Part shown: positions 34,966 to 43,535 of the stretch, piece after piece
Position numbering within the stretch: position 1 is the first letter of the stretch
Layout of the letters: every line of letters starts with the position of its first letter
Assembly (NCBI RefSeq): GCF_900169785.1
Contig: NZ_FWER01000031.1
Location: forward strand, 1 to 59,976
From: Rhizobium sullae
GTDB lineage: Bacteria; Pseudomonadota; Alphaproteobacteria; Rhizobiales; Rhizobiaceae
Length of the DNA stretch: 59,976 nucleotides
Direction: 5' to 3'
Program-made: the position numbers and the translations under genes
Notes under the pieces: generated by a model
Database searches by the model: none
What the model was told of the DNA's origin: nothing
Seen by the model: the letters and a program-made list of their open reading frames with translations, nothing else

Positions 34966-35196
34966 TCGCAGCGCATCTTTCGAGTCGTAAGCGCTGTTTT
35001 GCTCACCGGCTTTTTGGGCAGCGCGAATAGTGGCGATCTTCTCGGCCGCCGCATCAGAGCGGTCTGCGGAGGGGGAGTCCCGCTCATGGTTATGCCAACG
35101 AGCTAACCTCAGCACCTTGGGATGAGCGCGATAGCGATCGAAGAGTCTGGCCGCATAAGCGGGCAGGTTATTGGGATCGACCGTTGCTGGGCCGAT
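34966..35196 (-). pseudogene. TetR regulator C-terminal remnant
   Basis: The minus strand reads DPNNLPAYAARLFDRYRAHP, then KVLRLARWHNHER, then DAAAEKIATIRAAQKAGEQ, the ligand-domain pattern of a TetR subgroup. A stop lies just upstream in frame (near 35205) and the N-terminal helix-turn-helix is missing. Confidence 0.65.
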
Positions 35197-35287
35197 TTGT
35201 CAGGATGGCGCTCGTAATAACGTGAAAGAGATGATCCGCCCGTGGCGCGAATCCGGGTTGGCCGACGAGCCAGCCGAGCGCCGACAA

Positions 35288-35314
35288 GGCCGCGCAGCTG
35301 CCTGAGCTGCGCGG
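35288..35314 (-). terminator. Stem-loop after the hydrolase gene
   Basis: An 11-bp perfect stem (35288-35298 with 35304-35314, five-base loop), nine bases beyond the stop of the minus-strand hydrolase. No long T-run follows on that strand, so termination efficiency is uncertain. Confidence 0.55.
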
Positions 35315-35322
35315 CTTCGAAT

Positions 35323-36300
35323 TCAATTACCTTTTGCGACTTTCCGGTCGAGGAAGCCGTGAATGAGCGGTGCCATCACGACCAGTTTGTCTTCCAGTGC
35401 GAAATGTCCGGTGTCCAGAAGATGCAGTTCGGCGTCCGGAAGGTCGCGGAGATAGGGATGTGCTCCCTGATGGGGGAAGATCTTGTCGTTCTTGCCCCAC
35501 ACGATAAGCGTCGGGGGTTTACGTTCGCGGAAGAAAGCCTGGAACTGCGGGTAGAGCGGGACATTGGTCCTGTAGTCATAGAATAGATCCAGCTGAATGT
35601 CCTTATTGCCGGAACGATCAAGTAGTGCCTGATCATGAACCCAGTTGTCTGGACTGATGCGGGTCAGATCTCTGACACCGTCGGTGTACTGGAACTTCGT
35701 GATCTCCAGCGTCACGAGACCGGAAAGCGCCTCGCGGTTTTCCTTCGTCCCATCAGCCCAATATTTTTTGATCGGATCCCAGAATTCGCGGAGGCCTTCA
35801 TCATAGGCATTCCCATTCTGGACGATGAGGGCGGCCACGCGATCCGGATGTTTCAGGGCGAGGCGATAGCCGACGGGCGCGCCGTAATCCATGACATACA
35901 TGGAATACTTCTTGGCGCCGATGTGATCGAGCAGACCGTCCACAAGGTCGGTATAGTGGCCGAACGTATAGGCGAATTTCGTGTGGTCGGGAGCGTCGCT
36001 TTGGCCGAAGCCCGGATAGTCCGGAGCAATGACACGATAGCGATCCGCAAGCAGCGGGATCAGATTGCGGAACATGTGCGAAGACGTCGGGAAGCCGTGC
36101 AGCAGGACGACCACTGGGCCGTCTTTCGGACCGGCTTCGCGATAGAATATGTTCACGCCATCAATCGCTGCCGTCCGGTAATGGACGGTTGCGGGAGCCT
36201 GCTGCGTGATGGCTGCTTGGTTGGGGGTGGCCGACGAGGCAAAGGACATTGGCGCAAAGCTAACGGTTGCCAGCATTAGGGTCGTGATCAGGCGTGTCAT
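35323..36300 (-). CDS. Exported alpha/beta hydrolase (epoxide hydrolase type)
   Basis: 325 residues. Signal peptide (MTRLITTLMLATVSFAPMSF, cut near residue 21), oxyanion loop VLLHGFPTSSH, aspartate nucleophile in YVMDYGAPVG, catalytic histidine in DTGHFALED. This is the epoxide hydrolase/haloalkane dehalogenase branch. GGAG about eight bases before the ATG supports the start. It lies near an HxlR remnant (36517-36735) and ahead of a LysR gene further along, so its former regulator may be lost. Substrate unknown. Confidence 0.88.
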   Translation of the reverse strand: MTRLITTLMLATVSFAPMSFASSATPNQAAITQQAPATVHYRTAAIDGVNIFYREAGPKDGPVVVLLHGFPTSSHMFRNLIPLLADRYRVIAPDYPGFGQSDAPDHTKFAYTFGHYTDLVDGLLDHIGAKKYSMYVMDYGAPVGYRLALKHPDRVAALIVQNGNAYDEGLREFWDPIKKYWADGTKENREALSGLVTLEITKFQYTDGVRDLTRISPDNWVHDQALLDRSGNKDIQLDLFYDYRTNVPLYPQFQAFFRERKPPTLIVWGKNDKIFPHQGAHPYLRDLPDAELHLLDTGHFALEDKLVVMAPLIHGFLDRKVAKGN

Positions 36301-36516
36301 GGTAGGTCTCCTTCGGGTTTGAGGTGCCAGCTACGACTGGCCTGGAGACAAACATATCCATCCACGAGAAAACGATAATCCGCTCAATTTGGAAGTGATA
36401 ATTACGATATGTGAAACAATGACCGCAATCATCCAAAGAGCTAAGCAAAGAGTAGGATCGATCCCGGCCTTCCTGATCCGCGCGAAGTTAGTCCCTGGAC
36501 GAGTAACCCCAATCCC

Positions 36517-36735
36517 TCATGGCCAACATGACCGAAGTAAGGTTTTGCCAAACTCGGACAGGCCATATTCAACTCTCGGCAGGACTTCTACGAACCCCGT
36601 GCGTTCGATAATCCCGTCCGCTTCCAGCGCCCGGAGCTGGATCGTCAGCGAACGTTGGCTGGATCTCCCATCAAGCGTCGCAACTCACCAAACCGGCGCG
36701 GACGATCCAGGAGCCAATAGATAATTATCGTGGCC
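36517..36735 (-). pseudogene. HxlR-type regulator remnant with frameshift
   Basis: The minus strand reads IIYWLLDRPRRFGELRRLMG, then, one frame over, LTIQLRALEADGIIERTGFV and LPRVEYGLSEFGKTL, ending at a stop (36517-36519). This is the HxlR winged helix in order, split by a frameshift at about 36645-36668. The N-terminal Cys-containing part is missing. Confidence 0.75.
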
Positions 36736-37108
36736 AACATCTACACTGTGGTTGCGTGCCTAGCTCGGGAGGCCGTAGCGTCGTGCCTATGACCCAAGAT
36801 GCGGGTGCGAGGATCTCGATCCCCTTTGTCTCTGCCCTTCTCGGCGGCTTTGCCTGACGCCGTTTTATTTTTACCCCATGCCCGAGACGAGTGTTCTGCA
36901 AGGGGCTGACGAGATCACGGCCTGCATCGCTTCGGGGGTACAGGCCCGCAATTGCGATGAAGCTACCGCCGGATTAAATCGCAGACGCGCATGAGGCCGC
37001 AGGAAAGCGGCCAATCCTTCGGCAAGATTTTGATCGAGGTGTGACTGGCGATTTCCACCAGGAGCCTTTCGATGTGGCGCCACGTCTGCGCGCGAACCGA
37101 CGGTGGTG
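36736..37108. other. intergenic region, no gene recognised
   Basis: About 370 bp with short open frames on both strands, none with a recognisable protein. Confidence 0.4.
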
Positions 37109-37999
37109 CTAGTTCAGCAGCCGGTTTTCCCGGAGGCGTGCCGCTGCCATGTCCACGAAGGCCCGAACCTTGGCAGGCGCGTGCCGCCCTTCCGGATAAA
37201 GGATATGGATGGGCATTGGCGGCTCTTCATAGTCGCTGAGAACGATCTGCAACTCCCCCGCAAGCAGGGCCGGGCCGATTTGATAATGCAGGGCCCTGGT
37301 CAATCCCCAACCTGCCTGGGCCGTCGCAATCGTGGCTTGGTTCGTATTGCACTGAAGGATGGGCTCGATCGTCACACGCTGGTCGTTTGCGAAGCGCCAT
37401 TCCGGCGAAGCCCAGGCGCTTGTTGAAGCCGCGATGCGATGGTTCTTCAGGTCCGCAGGCGTGCTTGGCACGCCATGCCGGTCGAGATAGCTCGGGGATC
37501 CGCATATGACGTGCCGAACGGCTCCGACCTTGATAGCTGTAAAACCTGAGTCGGGGAGATGGCCTATACGAACGGCGACATCCACCCCTTCTTCGACGAT
37601 GTTGACGGGGCGATCGATAAACAGCGTCCTGGCGCGGATCGTCGGATAGGCATTCAAGAACTCGGTCACGATAGGCAACACGTACATCTGCCCAAACAGC
37701 GCGGATGCCGTGATTGCCAGGGTTCCAGTCGGAGTAGCGTAGGAGCCACCGGCTGCCGCCTCTGCCTCCGCGATATCCGCCAATATCCGACGGCAATCCT
37801 CGAAATACCGTGTCCCTGCCTCCGTCATCTTGACGGAGCGCGTCGTGCGAACAAACAGGCGTGCGCCGATGAGATCCTCAAGCGCTGCAACGGCCCGCGT
37901 CACCGCCGGCGCGCTCATATGCATGTGGCGCGCGGTCTCAGCAAAGCTCTCGGTTTCCGCAACCTTTGCGAAGACTCTCATCGCCTGCCATCGATCCAT
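37109..37999 (-). CDS. LysR family transcriptional regulator
   Basis: 296 residues: winged helix-turn-helix (MRVFAKVAETESFAETARH, recognition helix around SAPAVTRAVAALE) and a substrate-binding-like effector domain with the usual YPxxR-type strand and the C-terminal MAAARLRE. Gly-rich ribosome site just before the ATG. It lies on the same strand and directly after the redox cluster (38131-42427). The 130-bp gap upstream contains the direct repeats TCTCGCAA (38061-38068 and 38073-38080) and an 8-bp inverted repeat, which may be its binding sites. Confidence 0.92.
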   Translation of the reverse strand: MDRWQAMRVFAKVAETESFAETARHMHMSAPAVTRAVAALEDLIGARLFVRTTRSVKMTEAGTRYFEDCRRILADIAEAEAAAGGSYATPTGTLAITASALFGQMYVLPIVTEFLNAYPTIRARTLFIDRPVNIVEEGVDVAVRIGHLPDSGFTAIKVGAVRHVICGSPSYLDRHGVPSTPADLKNHRIAASTSAWASPEWRFANDQRVTIEPILQCNTNQATIATAQAGWGLTRALHYQIGPALLAGELQIVLSDYEEPPMPIHILYPEGRHAPAKVRAFVDMAAARLRENRLLN

Positions 38000-38038
38000 T
38001 CGCCCCCCAAAGATCGCTCGTGCTGATTGAACACGACC

Positions 38039-38105
38039 ATTGCAAATAAGTTTGTATCAATCTCGCAACACGTCTCGCAAGACTGTTTCGAGATTTGTTT
38101 GCAAT
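38039..38105. promoter_or_regulatory. Repeat-rich candidate LysR operator
   Basis: ATTGCAAA (38039-38046) and TTTGCAAT (38098-38105) form an inverted repeat. Inside it are two TCTCGCAA direct repeats 12 bp apart. It lies 40 bp before the LysR start. Confidence 0.4.
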
Positions 38106-38130
38106 GACATGACGCCAGGGTCGGCGGAGG

Positions 38131-38448
38131 CTATGCGGATTTCAACAGGGACCGGTCCATGTACGAGGTGGCCATCGTTTCAATGTCCGCGCAGACCTGA
38201 GCGCCCAGACCTGCTCTCGTGGCGCGCGCGCGTCGTTCATCGTTTATCGTCAGCGCCAAAGCGATCGCTCTGGACAGCTGGAAATCGAAGCTCGAGCCGC
38301 TGCGCGCCATGTCGATTTCCGCCCCGGTCATGCCGAGCGCTTTTGCATCTTTCTCCTGCTGTCGGATGAAAACACTATCACCGCTGGCGGCGGTGAGCGC
38401 GAGCTCAATCGATAACCGTGCTCGCGCGTCAAGCTTGAATCCTGTCAT
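38131..38448 (-). CDS. Small carboxymuconolactone-decarboxylase-like protein lacking the CxxC
   Basis: 105 residues. The sequence (LSIELALTAASGDSVFIRQQ, then KDAKALGMTGAEIDMARSG) has the helical AhpD/CMD layout, but the redox Cys pair is absent. Same strand as its neighbours and within 30 bp of the DUF1348 gene, so co-transcribed. May be structural or act on a small metabolite; function unknown. Confidence 0.65.
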   Translation of the reverse strand: MTGFKLDARARLSIELALTAASGDSVFIRQQEKDAKALGMTGAEIDMARSGSSFDFQLSRAIALALTINDERRARATRAGLGAQVCADIETMATSYMDRSLLKSA

Positions 38449-38477
38449 GGCGGTGATCTCTGCAATGCGCGTCTCGC

Positions 38478-38942
38478 CTAGAAACCAAAGTCGCTCAGGC
38501 CCGGATAATCATCCGGCCGACGACCGAGCGGCCAGCGGAACTTGCGGTCCGCTTCCGTGATCGGGTGTTCATTGATACTTGCGTGGCGCGCCTGCATCAG
38601 CCCATCCTCGGCGAATTCCCAGTTCTCGTTGCCATAGGCACGAAACCACTGCCCGCTGTCGTCGCGGTATTCGTAGGCATAGCGAACGGCGATGCGGTTG
38701 CCCTGGAACGCCCAAAGCTCCTTGATCAGGCGGTAATCCAGCTCACGGTGCCATTTGCGCGTCAGGAAGGCTTCAGCCTCTGCGCGGCCTATCAGAAACT
38801 CCGCGCGATTGCGCCAGCGCGTGTCGATCGTATAGGCGAGCGCCACCTTGGCGGCATCGCGGCTATTCCAGCCATCCTCGGCTAGGCGGACCTTTTCAAT
38901 GGCAGTCTGTTCATCAAAAGGAGGAAGTGGCGGACGAGACAT
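38478..38942 (-). CDS. DUF1348 family protein (NTF2-like fold)
   Basis: 154 residues matching DUF1348: EKVRLAEDGWNSRDAAKVAL, then WRNRAEFLIGRAEAEAFLTR, then IAVRYAYEYRD and a C-terminal SINEHPI. AAGGGA seven bases before the ATG. NTF2-like cone-fold proteins bind small molecules or act as isomerases; this one has no known reaction. Part of the redox run. Confidence 0.87.
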   Translation of the reverse strand: MSRPPLPPFDEQTAIEKVRLAEDGWNSRDAAKVALAYTIDTRWRNRAEFLIGRAEAEAFLTRKWHRELDYRLIKELWAFQGNRIAVRYAYEYRDDSGQWFRAYGNENWEFAEDGLMQARHASINEHPITEADRKFRWPLGRRPDDYPGLSDFGF

Positions 38943-39011
38943 GGGTCAATCCCTTGGGGTTTAAGAACGGGTGGTTGGGTGGCCGCTGACAGTCGACCAC
39001 CCGTCAGTCGG

Positions 39012-39560
39012 TCATGCTGCAAGGCGATCGATGCGGGGGAAATCGATCTCTGTGTTCAGAGCTTCGTTGACGTAGTTCGTGAACGTGTTCAGCGCGACAT
39101 GCGCGATGATGTCGACAATTTCCGCATCGCTGTAACCGACGGCGCGAACCTTTTCGACTCCGCCGAGTGCCACAGAGCCGCGAGCGTCGACAAGGGCGCG
39201 GGCGAATTCGACAGCGGCGGCGGCCTTCGGATCATTCGAGGTGCCGCGGCGGTTCGCTTCGATCTCGCTCTCGTCCAGCTTGGCGAACTTTGCGCCGGTA
39301 TAGGTGTGCGCTGACAGGCAGTAGTCGCAGCCATTGGCCTCGGCCATGGTCAGTGCGATCCGCTCGCGGGTGGCCGGAGCCAGCTTCCCCTTTCCGAGCG
39401 CGCCTTGCAGCGCGGTCAGACCGTTCAAAGCGGCAGGGCTGTTCGACACCAGCCGGAAGATGTTCGGCACGGAGCCGATCTGCTTCTGAATGGCTTCCAG
39501 GATGGGGCGGGAAGCTTCCGGTGCATCCCTTATAGTAGCAGGTGTGGGAGTGCGTGACAT
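39012..39560 (-). CDS. Carboxymuconolactone decarboxylase / peroxidase-related protein
   Basis: 182 residues with the AhpD-type redox motif CDYCLSAH (about residues 80-87) and the CMD helical repeat around it (RERIALTMAEANGCDYC; AVEFARALVD). AAGGAG six bases before the ATG. Such proteins reduce peroxides or act as AhpD-like disulfide partners. It lies with the ferredoxin-reductase fusion, so it probably belongs to an oxidative-stress unit. Confidence 0.9.
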   Translation of the reverse strand: MSRTPTPATIRDAPEASRPILEAIQKQIGSVPNIFRLVSNSPAALNGLTALQGALGKGKLAPATRERIALTMAEANGCDYCLSAHTYTGAKFAKLDESEIEANRRGTSNDPKAAAAVEFARALVDARGSVALGGVEKVRAVGYSDAEIVDIIAHVALNTFTNYVNEALNTEIDFPRIDRLAA

Positions 39561-39690
39561 ATCTATCTCCTTGATTTTAGTAACGAAAGGCTATCCTTTT
39601 CGTCACGATCAAGATGCTTCGGTTTTGCCCAATGATGAACGTCGAAAAAAGAGGAAGATACTCTTGCGTCGGACGCATCAATGACGAGCG

Positions 39691-41757
39691 TTAGAGTTCG
39701 AGCTGGATCCTGTTTTCCTCGTCGGTTTCCTGTTCAGCAGGGACGGCCGAGCACAGCAACACTTCGCCTTCGGCGATCGCCGCCGTTGGCTCCCTGATAT
39801 AGGTCACCGCACCCGTGGTGAGCTTTGTGCGGCAGGTTCCGCAACTGCCTTGCCGGCAACTGAACTCCGGGTTCAGGCCGCGCGCTTCCGCAAGTTCCAG
39901 CAGGGTGCCCGACTCAGGGGTCCAGTGCGCCTCCTTCAACGACCCCATGAAGGCAACCGGCACTGGCTTTGTGGATGGTGGTCGGCGGCTCTGCGCGGTC
40001 ACCCCGGTGTCGATCGTTCGCTTCAAGGATGAAGGGCCGAAGGCTTCCGCGTGTATCCGACCATCTGCGATGTTATAGCCTCGCAACCCATCATAGAGCG
40101 CCTGGGTGAACTGCGGCGGCCCGCAGACGTAGAACTCATAATCGTTGAACGGCAGGTGGCGGGAAAGCAGCGCCATGTCGATGCGCCCGATGGCGTCGTA
40201 GTCTGCGCCTTCTTCCGCACCACTTGCGTCGCTCAAGACCCGGATGAGCCTGACGACCCCCTGCCCTGCATTGACAAGCTCGGCGATTTCCCTGTCGAAC
40301 GGCCGCTCCTGCTTGGAACGCGCCGCATGGAAAAGGATGATCGGACGGATGCGCTGCTTGCGAAGCCCCTCGTAAACAACGTGGCGCAGCATGGCGAGCA
40401 TGGGCGTAATCCCTACGCCGCCGGCAAGCAGCACCGCCGGCCGAGTAGCACGGGCATCGATGGTAAAATCGCCGGCTGGCGCGCGCGTTTCGATGGTGTC
40501 GCCAACGTGAATGACGTCGTGCAAGTGGTGCGACACAAGGCCGTCGCGCTTGACACTGATGCGGTAGACACCGTCCGAAGGAGCGGCGGACAAAGTGTAA
40601 GTTCGGATGACAGGCTTGTCGACGCCCGGGACGGTCAAGCGGATAGGCAGATGTTGTCCAGCAACATGCGGCAGCAACCCCGCTCCATCGCCAGGCTGCA
40701 GGTGAAACGAGCGGATCGAAGCACTTTCCTCGACGATCTTCGTCACCGTCAGGGCGCGCCACTGATTGGCGAGCTCCGTGGCACGCAGCCGATCGGCGGC
40801 CCGCGCCCAGTCGCCGGTCATCAACGAGTTCGCAGACCATCCGTCTTCCCGGAAGGCCCAGCGCAGCGCCAAGGCGTTGCGCCGGCGAACGATCCGGCGT
40901 GCCTTGAAGGTCCACAGCCGCTCGGCACCCTGGAAGGCGGCGATCTCTGGCGAATCCAGGATGACCTCGGCGTTACCCGTCATCTGCAGCATGTCGCCGT
41001 TTGCGTAATCGATGAAGAGTAGCCCTGCCTTGCCGTTCAACAGGATGTTGCCGAGCGTAGAGAAGAAGAGATTGCCATCGAAGTCGGGAATGGTCAGCGT
41101 CCCGTCATCTGCAACGCGAACGAAGCCAGCCTTGCCGCCGCGATGCGACACGTCGACCTGGCGCCGATCTTCGCGATCGACATAAGACGATACGAAAAAC
41201 GCATCTGCCGACACGATCATATTGCGTGCAGCATCATCGAGCGCGGGCAGATCTTCGATCGTGCCGGAGAAGGTTTCGCCCGGATCACGAACGAATTCAA
41301 AATCACGCAGCTGGATGTAACGCGGGCAGTTTCCGAAACTCTGGTCGACATCAATCCGGATACCTTCGGGTGAGGTGGAGACGATCCCGTTCATACGATT
41401 GCGGCGGCGGGTGTGCATCTCCATGCCGAGAAGGCCGATTGGCTGACTCTGTGATATACCTTCGCTAGCGGGATCACTGGCATCGCTTTTTGCCGCGATG
41501 TTCAGGATGGTTGACGACGGAGAGGACATGAACCCGGGCCGACCTTCGAGGAAGGTCGCCCAGGCATCGCCACGGTTATCGACACTGCCCACAACGATGT
41601 AAGGCAGCTGAGCGTAAAAATCGCGGTGTTGATCGGGCATGAAGTCGCGGATTACGCGCTGGCCGACAGAAGCCATCCGCTCGGCGACGCCCACCTTCTG
41701 CTGAAGCAACAGCTCGCCCTCGTGCCAGACGGGCAACGTCGTCAAAGTCTTGCTCAT
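39691..41757 (-). CDS. PNPOx-like / ferredoxin reductase / 2Fe-2S ferredoxin fusion
   Basis: 688 residues with three modules: an N-terminal pyridoxamine-phosphate-oxidase-like flavin-binding barrel (to about 300), a ferredoxin-NADP reductase module (FAD motif RTYTLS, NAD(P) motif LLAGGVGITPMLAML) and a C-terminal 2Fe-2S ferredoxin with CRQGSCGTC followed by a distant LLCS Cys, so all four cluster ligands are present. GGGGAG precedes the ATG. It should pass electrons from NAD(P)H through FAD and the cluster to a flavin- or haem-binding barrel; the acceptor is unknown. Confidence 0.9.
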   Translation of the reverse strand: MSKTLTTLPVWHEGELLLQQKVGVAERMASVGQRVIRDFMPDQHRDFYAQLPYIVVGSVDNRGDAWATFLEGRPGFMSSPSSTILNIAAKSDASDPASEGISQSQPIGLLGMEMHTRRRNRMNGIVSTSPEGIRIDVDQSFGNCPRYIQLRDFEFVRDPGETFSGTIEDLPALDDAARNMIVSADAFFVSSYVDREDRRQVDVSHRGGKAGFVRVADDGTLTIPDFDGNLFFSTLGNILLNGKAGLLFIDYANGDMLQMTGNAEVILDSPEIAAFQGAERLWTFKARRIVRRRNALALRWAFREDGWSANSLMTGDWARAADRLRATELANQWRALTVTKIVEESASIRSFHLQPGDGAGLLPHVAGQHLPIRLTVPGVDKPVIRTYTLSAAPSDGVYRISVKRDGLVSHHLHDVIHVGDTIETRAPAGDFTIDARATRPAVLLAGGVGITPMLAMLRHVVYEGLRKQRIRPIILFHAARSKQERPFDREIAELVNAGQGVVRLIRVLSDASGAEEGADYDAIGRIDMALLSRHLPFNDYEFYVCGPPQFTQALYDGLRGYNIADGRIHAEAFGPSSLKRTIDTGVTAQSRRPPSTKPVPVAFMGSLKEAHWTPESGTLLELAEARGLNPEFSCRQGSCGTCRTKLTTGAVTYIREPTAAIAEGEVLLCSAVPAEQETDEENRIQLEL

Positions 41758-41815
41758 TTCCGTCTCCCCAAAATAAATGGAACGGGCGCACGTAGCCGCA
41801 CGCCCGGATCAGGCG

Positions 41816-42427
41816 TCAGGCGGCAAGGCCGGCGGGCGTTTGAACGAAGGCAATGAAGCCCGGTAGAGCTTCGATACGACGGAGAAATGCATCGACCGCG
41901 GGATAGGTGGAGAGATCGACATTCCCCTCCGGCGCGCGAGCCACGTAGCTGTAGATCGCAACATCCGCGATCGTTGGCCCACCACCAACAAGCCAGTTAC
42001 GATCGGCGAGATGGCTTTCGAGCCGACCCAGCAGTGTATAGGCGCGGCCGATAACTTCTTCAGGATTAAACTTGGCCCCGAAGACGGTAATCAACCGTGC
42101 TGCCGCAGGGCCATAGGCGACTTCGCCGGCGGCAACCGAAAGCCAGCGCTGAACAGCGGCGGAGCCCTGAGCGTCTTCTGGAAGCCAATCGGTCCGGGCA
42201 GCTTTCTTTGCGAGATAGACCAGGATGGCGTTGCTATCGGAGATGACAACGCCATCGTCTTCCAGCACCGGCACCTGCCCAAACGGGTTCAGCTTCAGAA
42301 ACTCAGGCTTCTTGTGCGCACCTGCCTTCAGGTCGACCTCAACCAGTTCGTGAGGCAAGCCAAGCAGCGAGACGAACAGGCGGGCTCGGTGAGCGTGACC
42401 CGACAGCGGATGATGATAAAGTCTCAT
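41816..42427 (-). CDS. Glutathione S-transferase
   Basis: 203 residues from MRLYHHPLSGHAHRARLFVS. N-terminal thioredoxin-like domain with the glutathione-binding segment GQVPVLEDDG followed by ISDSNAILVYL, and a helical C-terminal domain. The catalytic residue position near SGHAHR is compatible with a Ser/Cys-type bacterial GST. GGAG eight bases before the ATG fixes the start. It heads the minus-strand redox unit; a stem (42490-42497 with 42506-42513) lies in its promoter region. Confidence 0.92.
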   Translation of the reverse strand: MRLYHHPLSGHAHRARLFVSLLGLPHELVEVDLKAGAHKKPEFLKLNPFGQVPVLEDDGVVISDSNAILVYLAKKAARTDWLPEDAQGSAAVQRWLSVAAGEVAYGPAAARLITVFGAKFNPEEVIGRAYTLLGRLESHLADRNWLVGGGPTIADVAIYSYVARAPEGNVDLSTYPAVDAFLRRIEALPGFIAFVQTPAGLAA

Positions 42428-42489
42428 TGTGTGCTCCTGCGAAATTCTGAACGGGTCCATTCCCGATCTGCATTGCGAAAGTGCTATAG

Positions 42490-42513
42490 TCGGCCGTCCA
42501 TGAGAACGGCCGA
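42490..42513. repeat. 8-bp inverted repeat in the GST promoter region
   Basis: TCGGCCGT pairs with ACGGCCGA around an eight-base spacer, about 65 bp before the GST start. Possible operator or stem-loop. Confidence 0.5.
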
Positions 42514-42527
42514 GTTTCGCAGTTCAT

Positions 42528-42990
42528 AATTGCAGCTGACGCAACAATCCCGGGGAACCGACCATTCCACGGGCTTGATGCGCTTTAACGCGCGCCGGCG
42601 CGACACGATCGCCAACCGGCGTCCAAGCCGGTATTGGTTAAAGGGCCGACCAAGTCTTTCTGCTGAAGTGAAGTTCCTCGAGCACTTTCTGGCGAATAGC
42701 CTGGGCTCATAATGTCGGTCACGATGGTGTGCAACTGACCTTCCTGCCGTCTCAAGAGCGACGCAGCGCAGCCTTCAAGCCCCCGATCTGTATATCAAGC
42801 CCAAAACGCTGATCGGCATTGGGCTCCGGCAATGAGCGACGAATAAGTGGGCGTATGCCGTCCTCAGAACCACGCCGTGCCCTAGGTCGTAAGGACTGCC
42901 ACTGCGATAATCCTGCTTACGGCATGGCTGACTTTCCAGCATAATGCGTCTGTCGTGGGGGCTGGGCTAACTTGTCGGCTCCACCAAGAT
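42528..42990. other. intergenic region, no gene recognised
   Basis: About 460 bp between the divergent GST and mobile mystery units. No convincing gene, repeat or remnant was seen apart from the palindromes noted separately. Confidence 0.4.
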
Positions 42991-43064
42991 CGTCAATAGA
43001 TATATTGACGCTTTACCTTTGAATGTATAGTTTTGTGTTGACGAAACGACTTAATCCGTCAACA
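42991..43064 (+). promoter_or_regulatory. Promoter/operator of the mobile mystery protein operon: four TTGACG half-sites
   Basis: CGTCAATA (42991-42998) is opposed to TATTGACG (43003-43010), and TGTTGACG (43036-43043) to CGTCAACA (43057-43064). The second TTGACG can serve as a -35 with TATAGT (43026-43031) as -10, spacing 15, a little short. The pair of palindromes around the promoter suits autoregulation by the HTH protein that follows. Confidence 0.65.
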
Positions 43065-43076
43065 TATGGGTATCCA

Positions 43077-43535
43077 ATGAGCGTGAAGCAAACCGTACGT
43101 CGGCAGTATCAGGCGATTGTAGATACCGCGCTTGGAAACGATATCGAGATACCGGCTGAAGGCTGGATCCGAACGGTGCGTAAAGCTTTGGGCATGTCGG
43201 GCGCGCAGCTCGCCAAGAAAATGGGCGTCACGCGCGCGCGTATCGCGCAGGCCGAAAAAGCCGAGCTTGATGGCGGTGTGACCCTGAAGTCCATGGAGGC
43301 GACTGCCGAAGCGATGGGTTGCCGCTTCGTCTACGCCTTCGTCCCACCTCAGACGATCGAAAATGTCATCATCGCCCAGGCCAGGAAAAAAGCACAAGCG
43401 ATCGTCGGTAGTGCCGCAAAGCATATGGCGCTGGAAGACCAAACTGTTTCGCACAACCGGACCCAGCAGGAAGTCGCTCGCCTGATGAATGAGCTGATGT
43501 ACCAGATGCCCTCCGATTTCTGGGAGGATAAGTGA
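43077..43535 (+). CDS. Mobile mystery protein A (HTH protein)
   Basis: 152 residues from MSVKQTVRRQYQAIVD. Matches the mobile-mystery-protein-A pattern (TIGR02612): EGWIRTVRKALGMSGAQLAK, then the XRE-like recognition helix in VTRARIAQAEKAELDG, and a C-terminus ending PSDFWED. It pairs with protein B, whose GTG overlaps this gene's stop (GTGA). By analogy with HTH-Fic pairs it is the likely antitoxin and autorepressor. Confidence 0.85.
   Translation: MSVKQTVRRQYQAIVDTALGNDIEIPAEGWIRTVRKALGMSGAQLAKKMGVTRARIAQAEKAELDGGVTLKSMEATAEAMGCRFVYAFVPPQTIENVIIAQARKKAQAIVGSAAKHMALEDQTVSHNRTQQEVARLMNELMYQMPSDFWEDK

Noticed and set aside
42530..42712. 60-codon ORF between GST and the mobile mystery unit
   Set aside because: No ribosome site and no recognisable sequence.
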